Assembly (NCBI GenBank): GCA_965279475.1
Contig: CBDIIA010000002.1
Span: 806,001-870,000 of the forward strand
Source of the DNA: Pseudorhodoferax sp965279475
GTDB taxonomy: Bacteria > Pseudomonadota > Gammaproteobacteria > Burkholderiales > Burkholderiaceae_C
Direction of reading: 5' to 3'
Length of the DNA: 64,000 nucleotides
A program made the position numbers and the translations under genes. The notes under the pieces were generated by a model. That model did not search any database. It was not told the DNA's origin and saw only the letters and a program-made list of their open reading frames with translations. This document shows positions 44,264 to 52,697 of the stretch, piece by piece; the first letter of the stretch is position 1, and each line of letters starts with the position of its first letter.

Positions 44264-44960
44264 GGCCTTGATCAGCGTGCGCAACCTGCACGCCCACTAC
44301 GGCGACGCGCACGTGCTGCACGGCATCGACCTGACGGTGCGCGAGGGCGAGCTCGTCACCCTGCTCGGGCGCAACGGCGCGGGCCGCACCACCACGCTGC
44401 GCACCATGGTCGGCCTGTTGCCCAGGTCGAGCGGCAGCGTGCGGTTCGCCGGGCGCGAGGCGCTGGGCATGGCGCCGTTCCAGGTGGCGCGGCTGGGCGT
44501 GGGCTACTGCCCCGAAGAGCGCGGTATCTTCGCCAGCCTGTCGGCCGAAGAGAACCTGCTGCTGCCGCCGGTGGTGGCCAAGGGCGGCATGTCGATCGAG
44601 CGCATCTACCAGCTGTTTCCCAACCTGCTGCAGCGCCGGGCCAGCCCTGGCGGGCGCCTGTCGGGCGGCGAGCAGCAGATGTTGGCGCTGGCGCGCATCC
44701 TGCGCACCGGCGCGCGCATCTTGCTGCTCGACGAGATCACCGAGGGCCTGGCCCCGGTCATCGTGCAGGCGCTCGGTGCCGTGCTGCAGGAGCTGAAGCG
44801 CGAAGGCTTCACCATCGTGCTGGTGGAGCAGAACTTCCGCTTCGCACGCCGCGTGGCCGACCGCCACTACGTGATCGACCGCGGCTGCGTGGCGCTGGAG
44901 GTCGGCGCTGCCGACGTGCCCGCGCGTGCCGCCGAGATCGAAGCCCTGCTCGGGGTCTGA
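44253..44960 (+). CDS. branched-chain-type ABC ATPase LivF with Arg in Walker A
   Basis: 235 residues from ATG 44253. The Walker A segment reads GRNGAGRTTT, with Arg45 (codon CGC) where Lys normally contacts ATP. The signature LSGGEQQMLALARIL and DEITEGLAP are normal. I recall related Liv proteins with the same substitution, so it may be a clade feature rather than loss of function. Confidence 0.9.
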   Translation: MASEALISVRNLHAHYGDAHVLHGIDLTVREGELVTLLGRNGAGRTTTLRTMVGLLPRSSGSVRFAGREALGMAPFQVARLGVGYCPEERGIFASLSAEENLLLPPVVAKGGMSIERIYQLFPNLLQRRASPGGRLSGGEQQMLALARILRTGARILLLDEITEGLAPVIVQALGAVLQELKREGFTIVLVEQNFRFARRVADRHYVIDRGCVALEVGAADVPARAAEIEALLGV

Positions 44961-44972
44961 AGCCCATCCGCC

Positions 44973-45863
44973 ATGCAAGCCATCACCAGCCAGCTGCTGC
45001 TCGGTCTCATCAACGGTTCGTTCTATGCATTGCTGAGCCTCGGCCTGGCGGTGATCTTCGGCATGCTCAACAGCGTGAACTTCGCGCACGGTGCAATCTA
45101 CATGGTCGGCGCCTTCCTGGCGTGGATCGGCCTCAACCAGCTGAGCGAGTGGACCGGCATCGAAGGCTTGGCGTTCGGCTACTGGTGGGCGCTGCTGCTG
45201 GTGCCGCTGACGGTAGGCGCGCTCGGCATCGTGTTCGAACGCAGCCTGCTGCGCAAGCTGCGCACGCTCGACCCGGTGTACGGCATGCTGCTGACCTTCG
45301 GCTTCGCGCTGGTGCTCGAAGGGCTGTTCCGGCATTTCTACGGCGCCTCGGGCCGGCCGTACCAGATCCCCGAGCAGCTGCGCGGTGCCTTCGACATCGG
45401 CTTCATGCTGCTGCCCAAGTACCGGGCTTGGGTGGTGGTGGCCTCGGTCACGGTGTGCGCGGCGGTGTGGTTCTTCATCGAGAAGACGCGGCTCGGCGCC
45501 TACCTGCGGGCCGGCACCGAGAACGCGATGGTCGCGCAGACGCTGGGCATCAACGTGCCGCTACTGGTGTCGCTGACCTACGGCCTGGGTGTGGCGCTGG
45601 CGGCCTTCGGCGGCGTGCTGGCCGCGCCGATCTTCCAGGTGAGCCCGCGCATGGGCTCCGAGCTGATCATCGTGGTGTTCGCCGTGGTGGTGGTGGGTGG
45701 CATGGGCTCGATCGGCGGCTCCATCGTCACCGGGCTGCTGCTGGGCCTCGTCGAGGGCGTCGCCAAGATGGTCTACCCCGAAGGCTCGGCCATCGTCATC
45801 TTCGTGATCATGTCGGTGGTGCTGGTGCTGCGCCCGGCGGGGCTCTTCGGGCGGGAAAAATGA
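44973..45863 (+). CDS. branched-chain-type ABC permease LivH
   Basis: 296 residues with about eight hydrophobic segments. It starts LLGLINGSFYALLSLGLAVI and includes GMLNSVNFAHGAIYMVGAF, characteristic of LivH. ALAAFGGVLAAPIFQV lies in the ATPase-contact loop region. Its stop overlaps the LivM start (ATGA). Confidence 0.93.
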   Translation: MQAITSQLLLGLINGSFYALLSLGLAVIFGMLNSVNFAHGAIYMVGAFLAWIGLNQLSEWTGIEGLAFGYWWALLLVPLTVGALGIVFERSLLRKLRTLDPVYGMLLTFGFALVLEGLFRHFYGASGRPYQIPEQLRGAFDIGFMLLPKYRAWVVVASVTVCAAVWFFIEKTRLGAYLRAGTENAMVAQTLGINVPLLVSLTYGLGVALAAFGGVLAAPIFQVSPRMGSELIIVVFAVVVVGGMGSIGGSIVTGLLLGLVEGVAKMVYPEGSAIVIFVIMSVVLVLRPAGLFGREK

Positions 45864-46792
45864 AAACCAACCGTGTGTTCTTCGCCGTGCTGCTGGCCTT
45901 CGGCCTGCTCGCGCCCTGGCTCGGCTTCTACCCCACGTTCCTGATGAAGTGCTGGTGCTTCGCGCTGTTCGCCTGCGGCTTCAACCTGCTGATCGGCTAC
46001 ACCGGGCTCACCTCGTTCGGGCATGCAGCGTTCTTCGGCGGCGGTGCCTACATCGCCGGTTACCTGGTGAAGGAGATCGGCTTGCCGCCGCTGCTGGGCA
46101 TCGCCGCGGGCGGCCTGACGGGCGCGCTGTTCGGCTGCGTGATCGGCTTCCTGGCCGTGCGGCGCCAAGGCATCTACTTCTCGATGATCACGCTGGCGCT
46201 GGCCCAGATGCTGTACTTCGTGTGGCTGCAGGCGCCGTTCACCCATGGCGAGGACGGCCTGCAGGAGATCCCGCGCGGCCAGCTGCTGCCGGGCATCGAC
46301 CTGTCGAACACGCTGGTGCTGTACTACCTGGTGTTCGCGATCTTCGTGGCGGGTTTCCTGTTCGTCTGGCGCGTGGTCGAGTCGCCGTTCGGCCAGACGC
46401 TGCAGTCCATCAAGGACAACGAGCCGCGCGCCATCTCGCTGGGCTACGACGTGGGCCGCTACAAGCTGGCGGTATTCGTGATGTCCAGCGTGCTGGCCGG
46501 CGTGGCCGGTGCCACCAAGGCCATCGTGTTCCAACTGGCCTCGCTGACCGACGTGCACTGGGCGATGTCGGGCGAGATCATCCTGATGACGATGCTGGGT
46601 GGCGCGGGCACGCTGTTCGGGCCGGTGGTCGGTGCGTTCCTGATCTCGGTGCTCGAGAACGAGCTGGCCAGCCGCGTCGGCTCGTGGGTGCAGGTGATCC
46701 TCGGGCTGACCTTCATGGTCTGCGTGATGTCGTTTCGCAAGGGCATCGTCGGCACGCTGGTGCCCTTGGTGGCGCGCTGGCGCGGCCGCTGA
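45860..46792 (+). CDS. branched-chain-type ABC permease LivM
   Basis: 310 residues with multiple membrane spans. LIGYTGLTSFGHAAFFGGGAY is the hallmark block (part: YTGLTSFGHAAFFGGG). The C-terminal SGEIILMTMLGGAGTLFGP is also typical. It completes the LivKGFHM set and converges on the LysR gene at 46805. Confidence 0.93.
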   Translation: MKTNRVFFAVLLAFGLLAPWLGFYPTFLMKCWCFALFACGFNLLIGYTGLTSFGHAAFFGGGAYIAGYLVKEIGLPPLLGIAAGGLTGALFGCVIGFLAVRRQGIYFSMITLALAQMLYFVWLQAPFTHGEDGLQEIPRGQLLPGIDLSNTLVLYYLVFAIFVAGFLFVWRVVESPFGQTLQSIKDNEPRAISLGYDVGRYKLAVFVMSSVLAGVAGATKAIVFQLASLTDVHWAMSGEIILMTMLGGAGTLFGPVVGAFLISVLENELASRVGSWVQVILGLTFMVCVMSFRKGIVGTLVPLVARWRGR

Positions 46793-46804
46793 AACCGGCG
46801 CGCT

Positions 46805-47734
46805 TCAGTACTGCGCCGAGAGCCAGCTGGAGAACAGCTTCACCTCCGGCGACAGCAGCTTCTCGCGCGGGCACAGCATGTAGTACGCCCCCGAACTCTT
46901 CAGCTTCAGGTCGAACGGCCGCACCAGCTCGTCGCGCCATTCGGGCGTGTCGGTCTCGATCACCGGCACGCAGGCGATGCCCTGGCCTTCGCGCGCGGCC
47001 AGCACCGCCATGTACGAGTGGCCCACCTCCAGCCGCGTGCGGCCCGACACGCCCGAGTGGCCGCTGGCCAGCAGCCACGCGGGCCAGCAGTCGGGCCGGC
47101 TCATGTTGTGGATCAGCCGGTGCTTCGCCAGGTCCTCGATCGAGTCGATCGGGCCGTGCTGTTCGAGAAAGCGGCGCGAGCACACCGGCGTGATGTAGTC
47201 GTCCCACAGGTGCATGGCCGACACATCGGTCCAGCTCTCGGCCATGCGGAACGTGATCTGCGAGCCTTCGGCCGCATAGTCGTGGCCCGGCACCTTGCCG
47301 ACGCGGATCGCCACGTCCACCGGCTCGCGCTTGAAGTTGACCGGCTCCAGCGAGGCCGACACCTGCAGGCGGATCTCGGGGTAGGCCATCATGAACGAGG
47401 TGAGGCGTTGCATCAGCCACAGCGTGCCGATGGTGGGCAAGAGGCTCACCGACAACGAGCGTGCCTGCTCGAAGCTCTGCAGCGTGGCGCCCTCGATTAG
47501 GTCGAGCGCCTGCGTGGCCGGCGTCAGATAGGCCAAGCCGAACGGCGTCAGCTCGATCTGCCGCGTCAAGCGCCGGAACAGCGGCGCGTGCAGGAACTCC
47601 TCGAGCAGCTTGATCTGCCGGCTGATCGCGCCCTGCGTCACGTTCAGCTCTTCGGCCGCTTTCGAAAAGCTCAGGTGCCGGCCTGCGGCCTCGAACGCAC
47701 GCAACGCGAGCAATGGGGGAAGACGCCTTTTCAT
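46805..47734 (-). CDS. LysR-family regulator, GcvA-like
   Basis: 309 residues from ATG 47734. It opens MKRRLPPLLALRAFEAAGRH, then FSKAAEELNVTQGAISRQI in the HTH, as in GcvA-type regulators. The effector domain contains PVDVAIRVGKVPGHDY. It lies between the Liv-type operon and the divergent reductase gene and may regulate both. ACAAA-TCG-TTTGT at 47772-47784 is a possible site. Confidence 0.9.
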   Translation of the reverse strand: MKRRLPPLLALRAFEAAGRHLSFSKAAEELNVTQGAISRQIKLLEEFLHAPLFRRLTRQIELTPFGLAYLTPATQALDLIEGATLQSFEQARSLSVSLLPTIGTLWLMQRLTSFMMAYPEIRLQVSASLEPVNFKREPVDVAIRVGKVPGHDYAAEGSQITFRMAESWTDVSAMHLWDDYITPVCSRRFLEQHGPIDSIEDLAKHRLIHNMSRPDCWPAWLLASGHSGVSGRTRLEVGHSYMAVLAAREGQGIACVPVIETDTPEWRDELVRPFDLKLKSSGAYYMLCPREKLLSPEVKLFSSWLSAQY

Positions 47735-47771
47735 GGACACACGGATGACCTGAACTGATGGGTGCCGGAAA

Positions 47772-47784
47772 ACAAATCGTTTGT
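47772..47784. promoter_or_regulatory. small inverted repeat in divergent LysR promoter region
   Basis: ACAAA and TTTGT flank TCG in the 127-base gap between the LysR gene and the reductase gene. The size and position suit a half of a LysR binding region. It is short enough to occur by chance. Confidence 0.3.
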
Positions 47785-47861
47785 CCTGTCGGAGGGTGAA
47801 CCGGACACTATGCAAGCAGCGGGCCAACACCAGCACGCTCGAGCGACGGGACACACACAAG

Positions 47862-48824
47862 ATGCGGGATTCGATGGTAGTGCAGGTGCAGCGCGTACGG
47901 CGCTTGAGCAGCCGGGTGAACGAGTACGAACTGGCCAGCCCCGACCACCAGGCCCTGCCCGCGTTCGGCGCAGGCGCCCACATCGACGTGCATGTGCCCG
48001 GCCTGGGCACGCGGCAGTACTCGTGTGTGCGGCCCTGGTGCGCGACCGGCCCCTATGTGATCGCGGTGCAGCGCGAGGCTGCAGGCCGTGGCGGATCGCA
48101 CTGGCTGCACGACAACCTGGAGCCGGGCTCGCTGGTCGAGATCAGCGTGCCGCGCAACAAGTTTCCGCTGTTGAAGGATGCGGTGCCGAAGATCCTGATC
48201 GCCGGTGGCATCGGCATCACGCCGCTCCTGTGCATGGCGCAGGAGCTCGACGTGGCCGGCCTGCCGTTCGCGTTCATCGTCTGTGCGCGCGACGAATCGC
48301 AGCTGGTCTATTCGGAAGACCTGCGCGCGTTGCAGGCCCGTGGCCACGTGCAGTTCGTGCTGTCCGACGGCAGCGCGGGCACACGCATCGCGTTCGACAA
48401 ACACTTCCACGACCTGGTGGGCCCGGCGCAGATCTACGTCTGCGGCCCGGCCTCGTTGATGGACGCGGTGCAGCAGGCCGTGGTCGGGCGCGACGGCGTG
48501 CGCCTGTACCGCGAGACCTTCGGGCCGGGCGATGCGCCCCTTGTGCCGCAGGCCACTGCCGAGAGTTTTGCGGTGCACTGCAGCGCTTCGAACGTCAGCC
48601 TCACCGTGCCGCCCGGGCAGTCGATGCTCGACGGCCTGCTGGCCGCCGGCGTCGACGTCGACCACTCCTGCAGGGAAGGCTACTGCGGCACCTGCATCAC
48701 GCGCTACACCGGCGGCGTGCCGGTGCACCTGGACACCTGCCTGAGCGAGACCGACCGCATGCGCTACGTGGCTGTCTGCGTCTCGCGCGCAAGCGCCACC
48801 ACACCCCTCATCCTCGACCTCTGA
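47862..48824 (+). CDS. PDR/VanB-family flavin and 2Fe-2S oxidoreductase
   Basis: 320 residues in phthalate-dioxygenase-reductase order. The flavin domain has RQYSC at about residue 51, the NAD domain GGIGITPLL at about 115, and the C-terminal ferredoxin domain has Cys270, Cys275, Cys278 (SCREGYCGTC) and Cys306 (VAVCV). It passes electrons from NADH to a partner oxygenase or reductase. No Rieske oxygenase or P450 gene is adjacent. The MOSC protein of the preceding operon is one possible acceptor (inference). An alternative ATG lies at 47874. Confidence 0.9.
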   Translation: MRDSMVVQVQRVRRLSSRVNEYELASPDHQALPAFGAGAHIDVHVPGLGTRQYSCVRPWCATGPYVIAVQREAAGRGGSHWLHDNLEPGSLVEISVPRNKFPLLKDAVPKILIAGGIGITPLLCMAQELDVAGLPFAFIVCARDESQLVYSEDLRALQARGHVQFVLSDGSAGTRIAFDKHFHDLVGPAQIYVCGPASLMDAVQQAVVGRDGVRLYRETFGPGDAPLVPQATAESFAVHCSASNVSLTVPPGQSMLDGLLAAGVDVDHSCREGYCGTCITRYTGGVPVHLDTCLSETDRMRYVAVCVSRASATTPLILDL

Positions 48825-48840
48825 ACCTCGTCTACACACC

Positions 48841-49722
48841 ATGACCAAGAACATCACCTGCGCCATCGGCGTCGACGTCGACGCTGTCGCCGCCTGGCTC
48901 GGCACCTTCGGCGGTGCCGACTCTCCGCACGACATCTCGCGCGGCATGTTCGCTGGCGAGATCGGCAGCGTGCGCCTGCTGGAACTGTTCAAGCGCTACC
49001 AGCTCAAGACCACCTGGTTCATCCCGGGCCATTCGATCGAGACCTTCCCGGAGCAGATGGCTCAGGTGGTGCAGCATGGGCACGAGGTGGGGCTGCACGG
49101 CTACTCGCACGAGAACCCGCTGGCGATGACGCCGACGCAGGAGGCCGACGTGCTGGACAAGTGCATCGAGCTCATTACCGGCCTGTCGGGCCGGCGGCCC
49201 ACCGGTTATGCGGCTCCATGGTGGGAGCTGAGCAAGGCGACACCCGAGCTGCTGCTGGCCCGCGGCGTGACCTACGACCACAGCATGATGCACAAGGACT
49301 TCCAGTGCTACCGCCTGCGTGTGGGCGACAGCTGGACGCCGATCGACTACGCACGCCCGGCCGCGCACTGGATGAAGCCGCTGGAGCGCGGCACGCCCTC
49401 GCGCCTAATCGAGATTCCGGTGAGCTGGTACCTGGACGATCTGCCGCCGATGATGTTCATCAAGAAGTCGCCCAACAGCCACGGCTTCATGAACCCGAAG
49501 GACATCGAGGAGCTGTGGCGCGAGCAGTTCGACTGGGTCTACCGCGAGATGGACGATGCCGTGTTCAGCCTGTGCCTGCACCCCGACGTGGCCGGCCGGC
49601 CGCAGGTGCTGCTGATGCTGGAGCGCCTGCTCGATCACATGCTGCGGCACCCGGGCGTGCAGTTCAAGACGATGCACGAGATCGCCACCGACTTCGACCG
49701 CAAGCACCCATTCGCGGCTTAG
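48841..49722 (+). CDS. PuuE/HpPgdA-type deacetylase-fold hydrolase, possible cyclic imidase
   Basis: 293 residues of the NodB/polysaccharide-deacetylase fold without a signal peptide, so cytoplasmic. Asp12/Asp14 (GVDVDA) and His86/His90 (HEVGLHGYSHE) are the metal and base positions. The line most resembles HpPgdA, allantoinase-like PuuE and bacterial cyclic imidases, which open ring imides. Given the cytoplasmic location and the nitrogen-compound neighbourhood, ring-amide hydrolysis is more plausible than polysaccharide deacetylation. Confidence 0.82.
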   Translation: MTKNITCAIGVDVDAVAAWLGTFGGADSPHDISRGMFAGEIGSVRLLELFKRYQLKTTWFIPGHSIETFPEQMAQVVQHGHEVGLHGYSHENPLAMTPTQEADVLDKCIELITGLSGRRPTGYAAPWWELSKATPELLLARGVTYDHSMMHKDFQCYRLRVGDSWTPIDYARPAAHWMKPLERGTPSRLIEIPVSWYLDDLPPMMFIKKSPNSHGFMNPKDIEELWREQFDWVYREMDDAVFSLCLHPDVAGRPQVLLMLERLLDHMLRHPGVQFKTMHEIATDFDRKHPFAA

Positions 49723-49734
49723 GAACGCAAGGCC

Positions 49735-50058
49735 ATGTGCGGCATGTGCGGCCTGTGGGGCAACACCGACCACTGGTCGAACCCGGCCGGCCTGCCCGGC
49801 GCCGTGGCCGGCGCGGTCAACGTGACGCGCGCCCGCCTGCAGCAGGCTGACGCCGTGTGTGCCTTCACCCGCAGCGCCGGGGCCACGGTGCGCGACTGGG
49901 GGCAGTCGTCGTGGATCGTCGAGACCTTCGCCGGTGCGAGCGAGATCGTCGACAGCCTGGGCGCGGTGTGGGCCGCCGTCGAGCGGCTCACCGGCCGCCC
50001 GGTCGACCCGCTGGGCCTCGACCTGATCCAGGCGCTGGAAGCGCGGCAGCGCCCCTGA
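49735..50058 (+). CDS. small hypothetical protein with N-terminal CxxC
   Basis: 107 residues beginning MCGMCGLWGN, with Cys2 and Cys5 as a potential metal site. The remainder is Ala-rich with VCAFTRSAGATVRDWG and a C-terminal helix. It lies 12 bases after the imidase-like gene, and its stop shares a base with the COG0523 GTPase start (TGATG). This tight coupling suggests a metal-related accessory role; no family name is recognised. Confidence 0.75.
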   Translation: MCGMCGLWGNTDHWSNPAGLPGAVAGAVNVTRARLQQADAVCAFTRSAGATVRDWGQSSWIVETFAGASEIVDSLGAVWAAVERLTGRPVDPLGLDLIQALEARQRP

Positions 50059-51119
50059 TGTCCGACGCCAGCGCAACGGGCGAGATCGGCGATACCCGCA
50101 TCCCGGTCTACGTGGTGAGCGGCTTCCTGGGTGCCGGCAAGACCACCTTCCTGCGCCAGGCGCTGCGCGACCCGGCGTTCGCGGGCTCGCTGCTGCTGGT
50201 GAACGAAGTGGGCGAGCTGGGCGTGGACGACCGGCTGATCCGCCTCGACGGCACGCCGGCCGTGTTGCTGGGCAACGGCTGCCTGTGCTGCACCGCCAAC
50301 GAAGGCCTGAGCGAGGCGCTGCACAAGGTGGTGGAGACCGACTACGGCCGCAAGATCGAACGCATCATCGTCGAGACCACCGGCCTGGCCGACCCGCTGC
50401 CGGTGATCTCGACCATTGCCATCGATTCGTACCTGGCGCGCAGCCTGCGCGTGCAGCTGGTGCTGACGCTGGTGGACACGCTGCATGCGGATGAAGACGA
50501 AGCCGGCAGCGTCGACTACATCCGGCAGATCCAGACCGCCGACGTGGTGCTGCTGTCGAAGACCGACCTCGCCACGCCGGCCCAGGCCGATGCCGCACGC
50601 GCGATGGTGGCCCGGCTCAACCCGCTGTGCCAGTGCGTGGCCAGCCATGCCGTGCGCCTGCACGAACTGCTGGGCCTGCGCTTGACCCAGCGCGCCGACC
50701 GCCTGGCCAGCGACTGGTTCACCGGCCTCGACGATGCGCCCGCGCAGCCGGCCCGCACGCGGCTGCGCCTGGGCGCCCGGCCCGTGGGTGCCGCCAGCCA
50801 CGCACTGCGTGTGAAGACCTTCTGCCTGGAGCTGGGCGACGAGCTCGACTGGATCCGCTTCTCGGTGTGGCTGTCGGCCTTGCTGCACCGCCACGGCGAC
50901 GAGATCCTGCGCATCAAGGGTTTCCTGGCGCTGGAGGACCACCAGGCACCGATCGTGCTGAACTGCGTGCACCACGTGACCTACTTCCCTGAGCACCTGC
51001 CGGCCTGGCCGGACGAAGACCGCAAGTCGTTCCTGGTGTTCATCGTGCGGGATCTGTCACCGGACCTGATGCTGCGCTCGCTGCTGGCGTGCGTGCGGCC
51101 GGCGGTGCGGGTGGGCTGA
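50058..51119 (+). CDS. CobW/COG0523-family metal-chaperone GTPase
   Basis: 353 residues. Walker A is GFLGAGKTT at 22-30. The metal-binding GCLCC motif covers Cys75, Cys77 and Cys78. LLSKTDLA is the G4 base-recognition motif. A CobW C-terminal domain ends the protein. Such GTPases insert or supply Zn, Co, Fe or similar to target metalloenzymes, here probably the adjacent deacetylase-fold hydrolase. Confidence 0.9.
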   Translation: MSDASATGEIGDTRIPVYVVSGFLGAGKTTFLRQALRDPAFAGSLLLVNEVGELGVDDRLIRLDGTPAVLLGNGCLCCTANEGLSEALHKVVETDYGRKIERIIVETTGLADPLPVISTIAIDSYLARSLRVQLVLTLVDTLHADEDEAGSVDYIRQIQTADVVLLSKTDLATPAQADAARAMVARLNPLCQCVASHAVRLHELLGLRLTQRADRLASDWFTGLDDAPAQPARTRLRLGARPVGAASHALRVKTFCLELGDELDWIRFSVWLSALLHRHGDEILRIKGFLALEDHQAPIVLNCVHHVTYFPEHLPAWPDEDRKSFLVFIVRDLSPDLMLRSLLACVRPAVRVG

Positions 51120-51128
51120 TCTTTTTGG

Positions 51129-51158
51129 CGCGGCATCGCGCGGCTTCGCCATGCCGCG
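51129..51158 (+). terminator. hairpin after the COG0523 gene
   Basis: CGCGGCAT (51129-51136) pairs with ATGCCGCG (51151-51158) around a 14-base loop. It starts ten bases after the stop codon and has no T-run. Confidence 0.4.
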
Positions 51159-51174
51159 TGGCATGAAAACTGCT
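51159..51174 (+). promoter_or_regulatory. sigma-54-like promoter element before ridA-like gene
   Basis: TGGCATGAAAACTGCT has GG (51160-51161) and GC (51172-51173) ten bases apart, with two mismatches to the extended consensus. It lies about 90 bases before the RidA start. It may separate the ridA-Bug pair from the preceding operon. Confidence 0.3.
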
Positions 51175-51264
51175 CGACACCACGAGCCTGCGGGCCACCG
51201 GCGCACTGTGCATGCCGGTACCGCCGGCCCCTTCCATCTTCACCGCCCCACACGCACCACCACC

Positions 51265-51654
51265 ATGCCCAAGCGCGCCATCTCCTCCGACAAGGTGTTC
51301 AAACCCTCGCTCCCCTTCGCCCAGGCCACGCTGGCCGGCGGCTTCCTGTTCGCCTGCTCCACCGGCCGCAACCTGGAGGGCAAGTTCGCCGTGGGCGACG
51401 TGCGGGCCCAGACCCAGCAGACCATCGACAACATCCGCGCGCTGGTCGAGCAGGCCGGCGGCAGCCTGCGCGACATCGTGAAGTGCACGGTCTACGTGAC
51501 CGACCGGGCCGACTGGGCACCGATGAACGAGGTGTACTTCGCCAACTTCAGCGAAGACCCGCCGCACCGCGTGTCGTGCATCGTGAGCGGCCTGGGCTCG
51601 CCGGAGTGCCTGGTCGAGATCGACGCCACCGCCTATCTGGGCGACGACGCCTGA
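51265..51654 (+). CDS. RidA-family enamine/imine deaminase
   Basis: 129 residues from ATG 51265. Arg102 (PPHRVSCIV) and Glu118 (LVEIDATAY) match the RidA active site, with NIRALVEQAGGSLRDIVKCT (part: LVEQAGGSLRDIVKCTVYV) in the trimer core. It hydrolyses reactive enamine/imine intermediates to ketones and ammonia. Alternatively it could be a pathway aminoacrylate deaminase, as in pyrimidine-ring degradation. It is encoded 27 bases before a Bug gene. Confidence 0.88.
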   Translation: MPKRAISSDKVFKPSLPFAQATLAGGFLFACSTGRNLEGKFAVGDVRAQTQQTIDNIRALVEQAGGSLRDIVKCTVYVTDRADWAPMNEVYFANFSEDPPHRVSCIVSGLGSPECLVEIDATAYLGDDA

Positions 51655-51681
51655 CCCCTTTCACTTCCAGGACCCACGACC

Positions 51682-52677
51682 ATGCTCAGCCGCCGCAGCT
51701 TCTTGCCGCTTGCACTCGCCGCCCCGTTTGCCTCCCCCTTCGCCGCCCGGGCGCAACTCTCGGGCGGCCGGCCCATGCGCTGGGTCGTGCCCTATCCGGC
51801 CGGCGGTGCGGCCGACGCCATTGCCCGCAACTGGGCCACGGCCTACACCACGGCCACCACGCAGGCCATCGTCATCGACAACCGCGGCGGCGGCAGTGGC
51901 GTGCTCGGCGTGCAGGCCGTGAAAGATGCACCGCCTGATGGCAGCGTGCTGGGGGTGCTCAACATCTCGTTCTTCACCGCGCTGCCGCTGATGCTGGCCA
52001 AGCCGCCCTACGACCCCGCGCGCGACCTCACACCCATCGCCCGCCTGGTGACGTCGACCGTGCTCTGCTGCGTGACGGCGGAGCGCGCCAAGGAGCGCGG
52101 CTGGACCAGCTTTCGCAACCTGATCGACTGGGGCAAGAAGCCCGGCCAGCAGCTGACCAAGGGCTCGGCCGGCAACGGATCGCCCGCGCACCTGCTGATC
52201 GCCAGCGTGGCCAAGCGCAGCGGCGCCAACATCCTGCACGTGCCCTACCGCGGCGGCGCACCGGCCTTGAACGACCTGCTGAGCGGCCAGATCGACATGG
52301 TGTTCGACTTCATGCCCGCGCTGCTGCCCCACGTGGCCACCGGCCGCCTGATCCCGCTGGCCGTGGGCAGTCGCGAACGCAGCCCGCTGATGCCCGACGT
52401 GCCGGGCCTGGGCGAGTTCGCCGACCTGGGCCTGGGCGACCTCGACATGCAGTCGTGGAACGCGCTCACCGGCCCAGCCGGCATGGACCCGGCCGTGGTG
52501 CGGGCCATCGCCGACGGCGTGAAGCGCGGCGCCACGCCCGAGCTGGCAGCGCGCCTGAAGACCGCAGGGCTGGTGCTGGCGACGACCGATAGTGCCGAGG
52601 CGACGCGGGCATTGATCGCAGCCGATACGCCGCGGTGGCGGGAGATGGTGCTGGTGTCGGGGGCGAAGATCGAGTGA
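51682..52677 (+). CDS. Bug-family solute-binding protein
   Basis: 331 residues. The signal MLSRRSFLPLALAAPFA looks twin-arginine-like. Bug blocks are MRWVVPYPAGGAADAIARN and HVPYRGGAPALNDLLSGQID. It lies in an apparent operon with the RidA gene. No membrane transporter subunits are adjacent. Confidence 0.92.
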   Translation: MLSRRSFLPLALAAPFASPFAARAQLSGGRPMRWVVPYPAGGAADAIARNWATAYTTATTQAIVIDNRGGGSGVLGVQAVKDAPPDGSVLGVLNISFFTALPLMLAKPPYDPARDLTPIARLVTSTVLCCVTAERAKERGWTSFRNLIDWGKKPGQQLTKGSAGNGSPAHLLIASVAKRSGANILHVPYRGGAPALNDLLSGQIDMVFDFMPALLPHVATGRLIPLAVGSRERSPLMPDVPGLGEFADLGLGDLDMQSWNALTGPAGMDPAVVRAIADGVKRGATPELAARLKTAGLVLATTDSAEATRALIAADTPRWREMVLVSGAKIE

Positions 52678-52697
52678 AGAATCAACGGACGGAAACG

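Noticed and set aside
48841..49722. Annotation as a secreted polysaccharide deacetylase
   Set aside because: There is no signal peptide or membrane anchor, and the motif layout is that of the cytoplasmic PuuE/HpPgdA/imidase branch.
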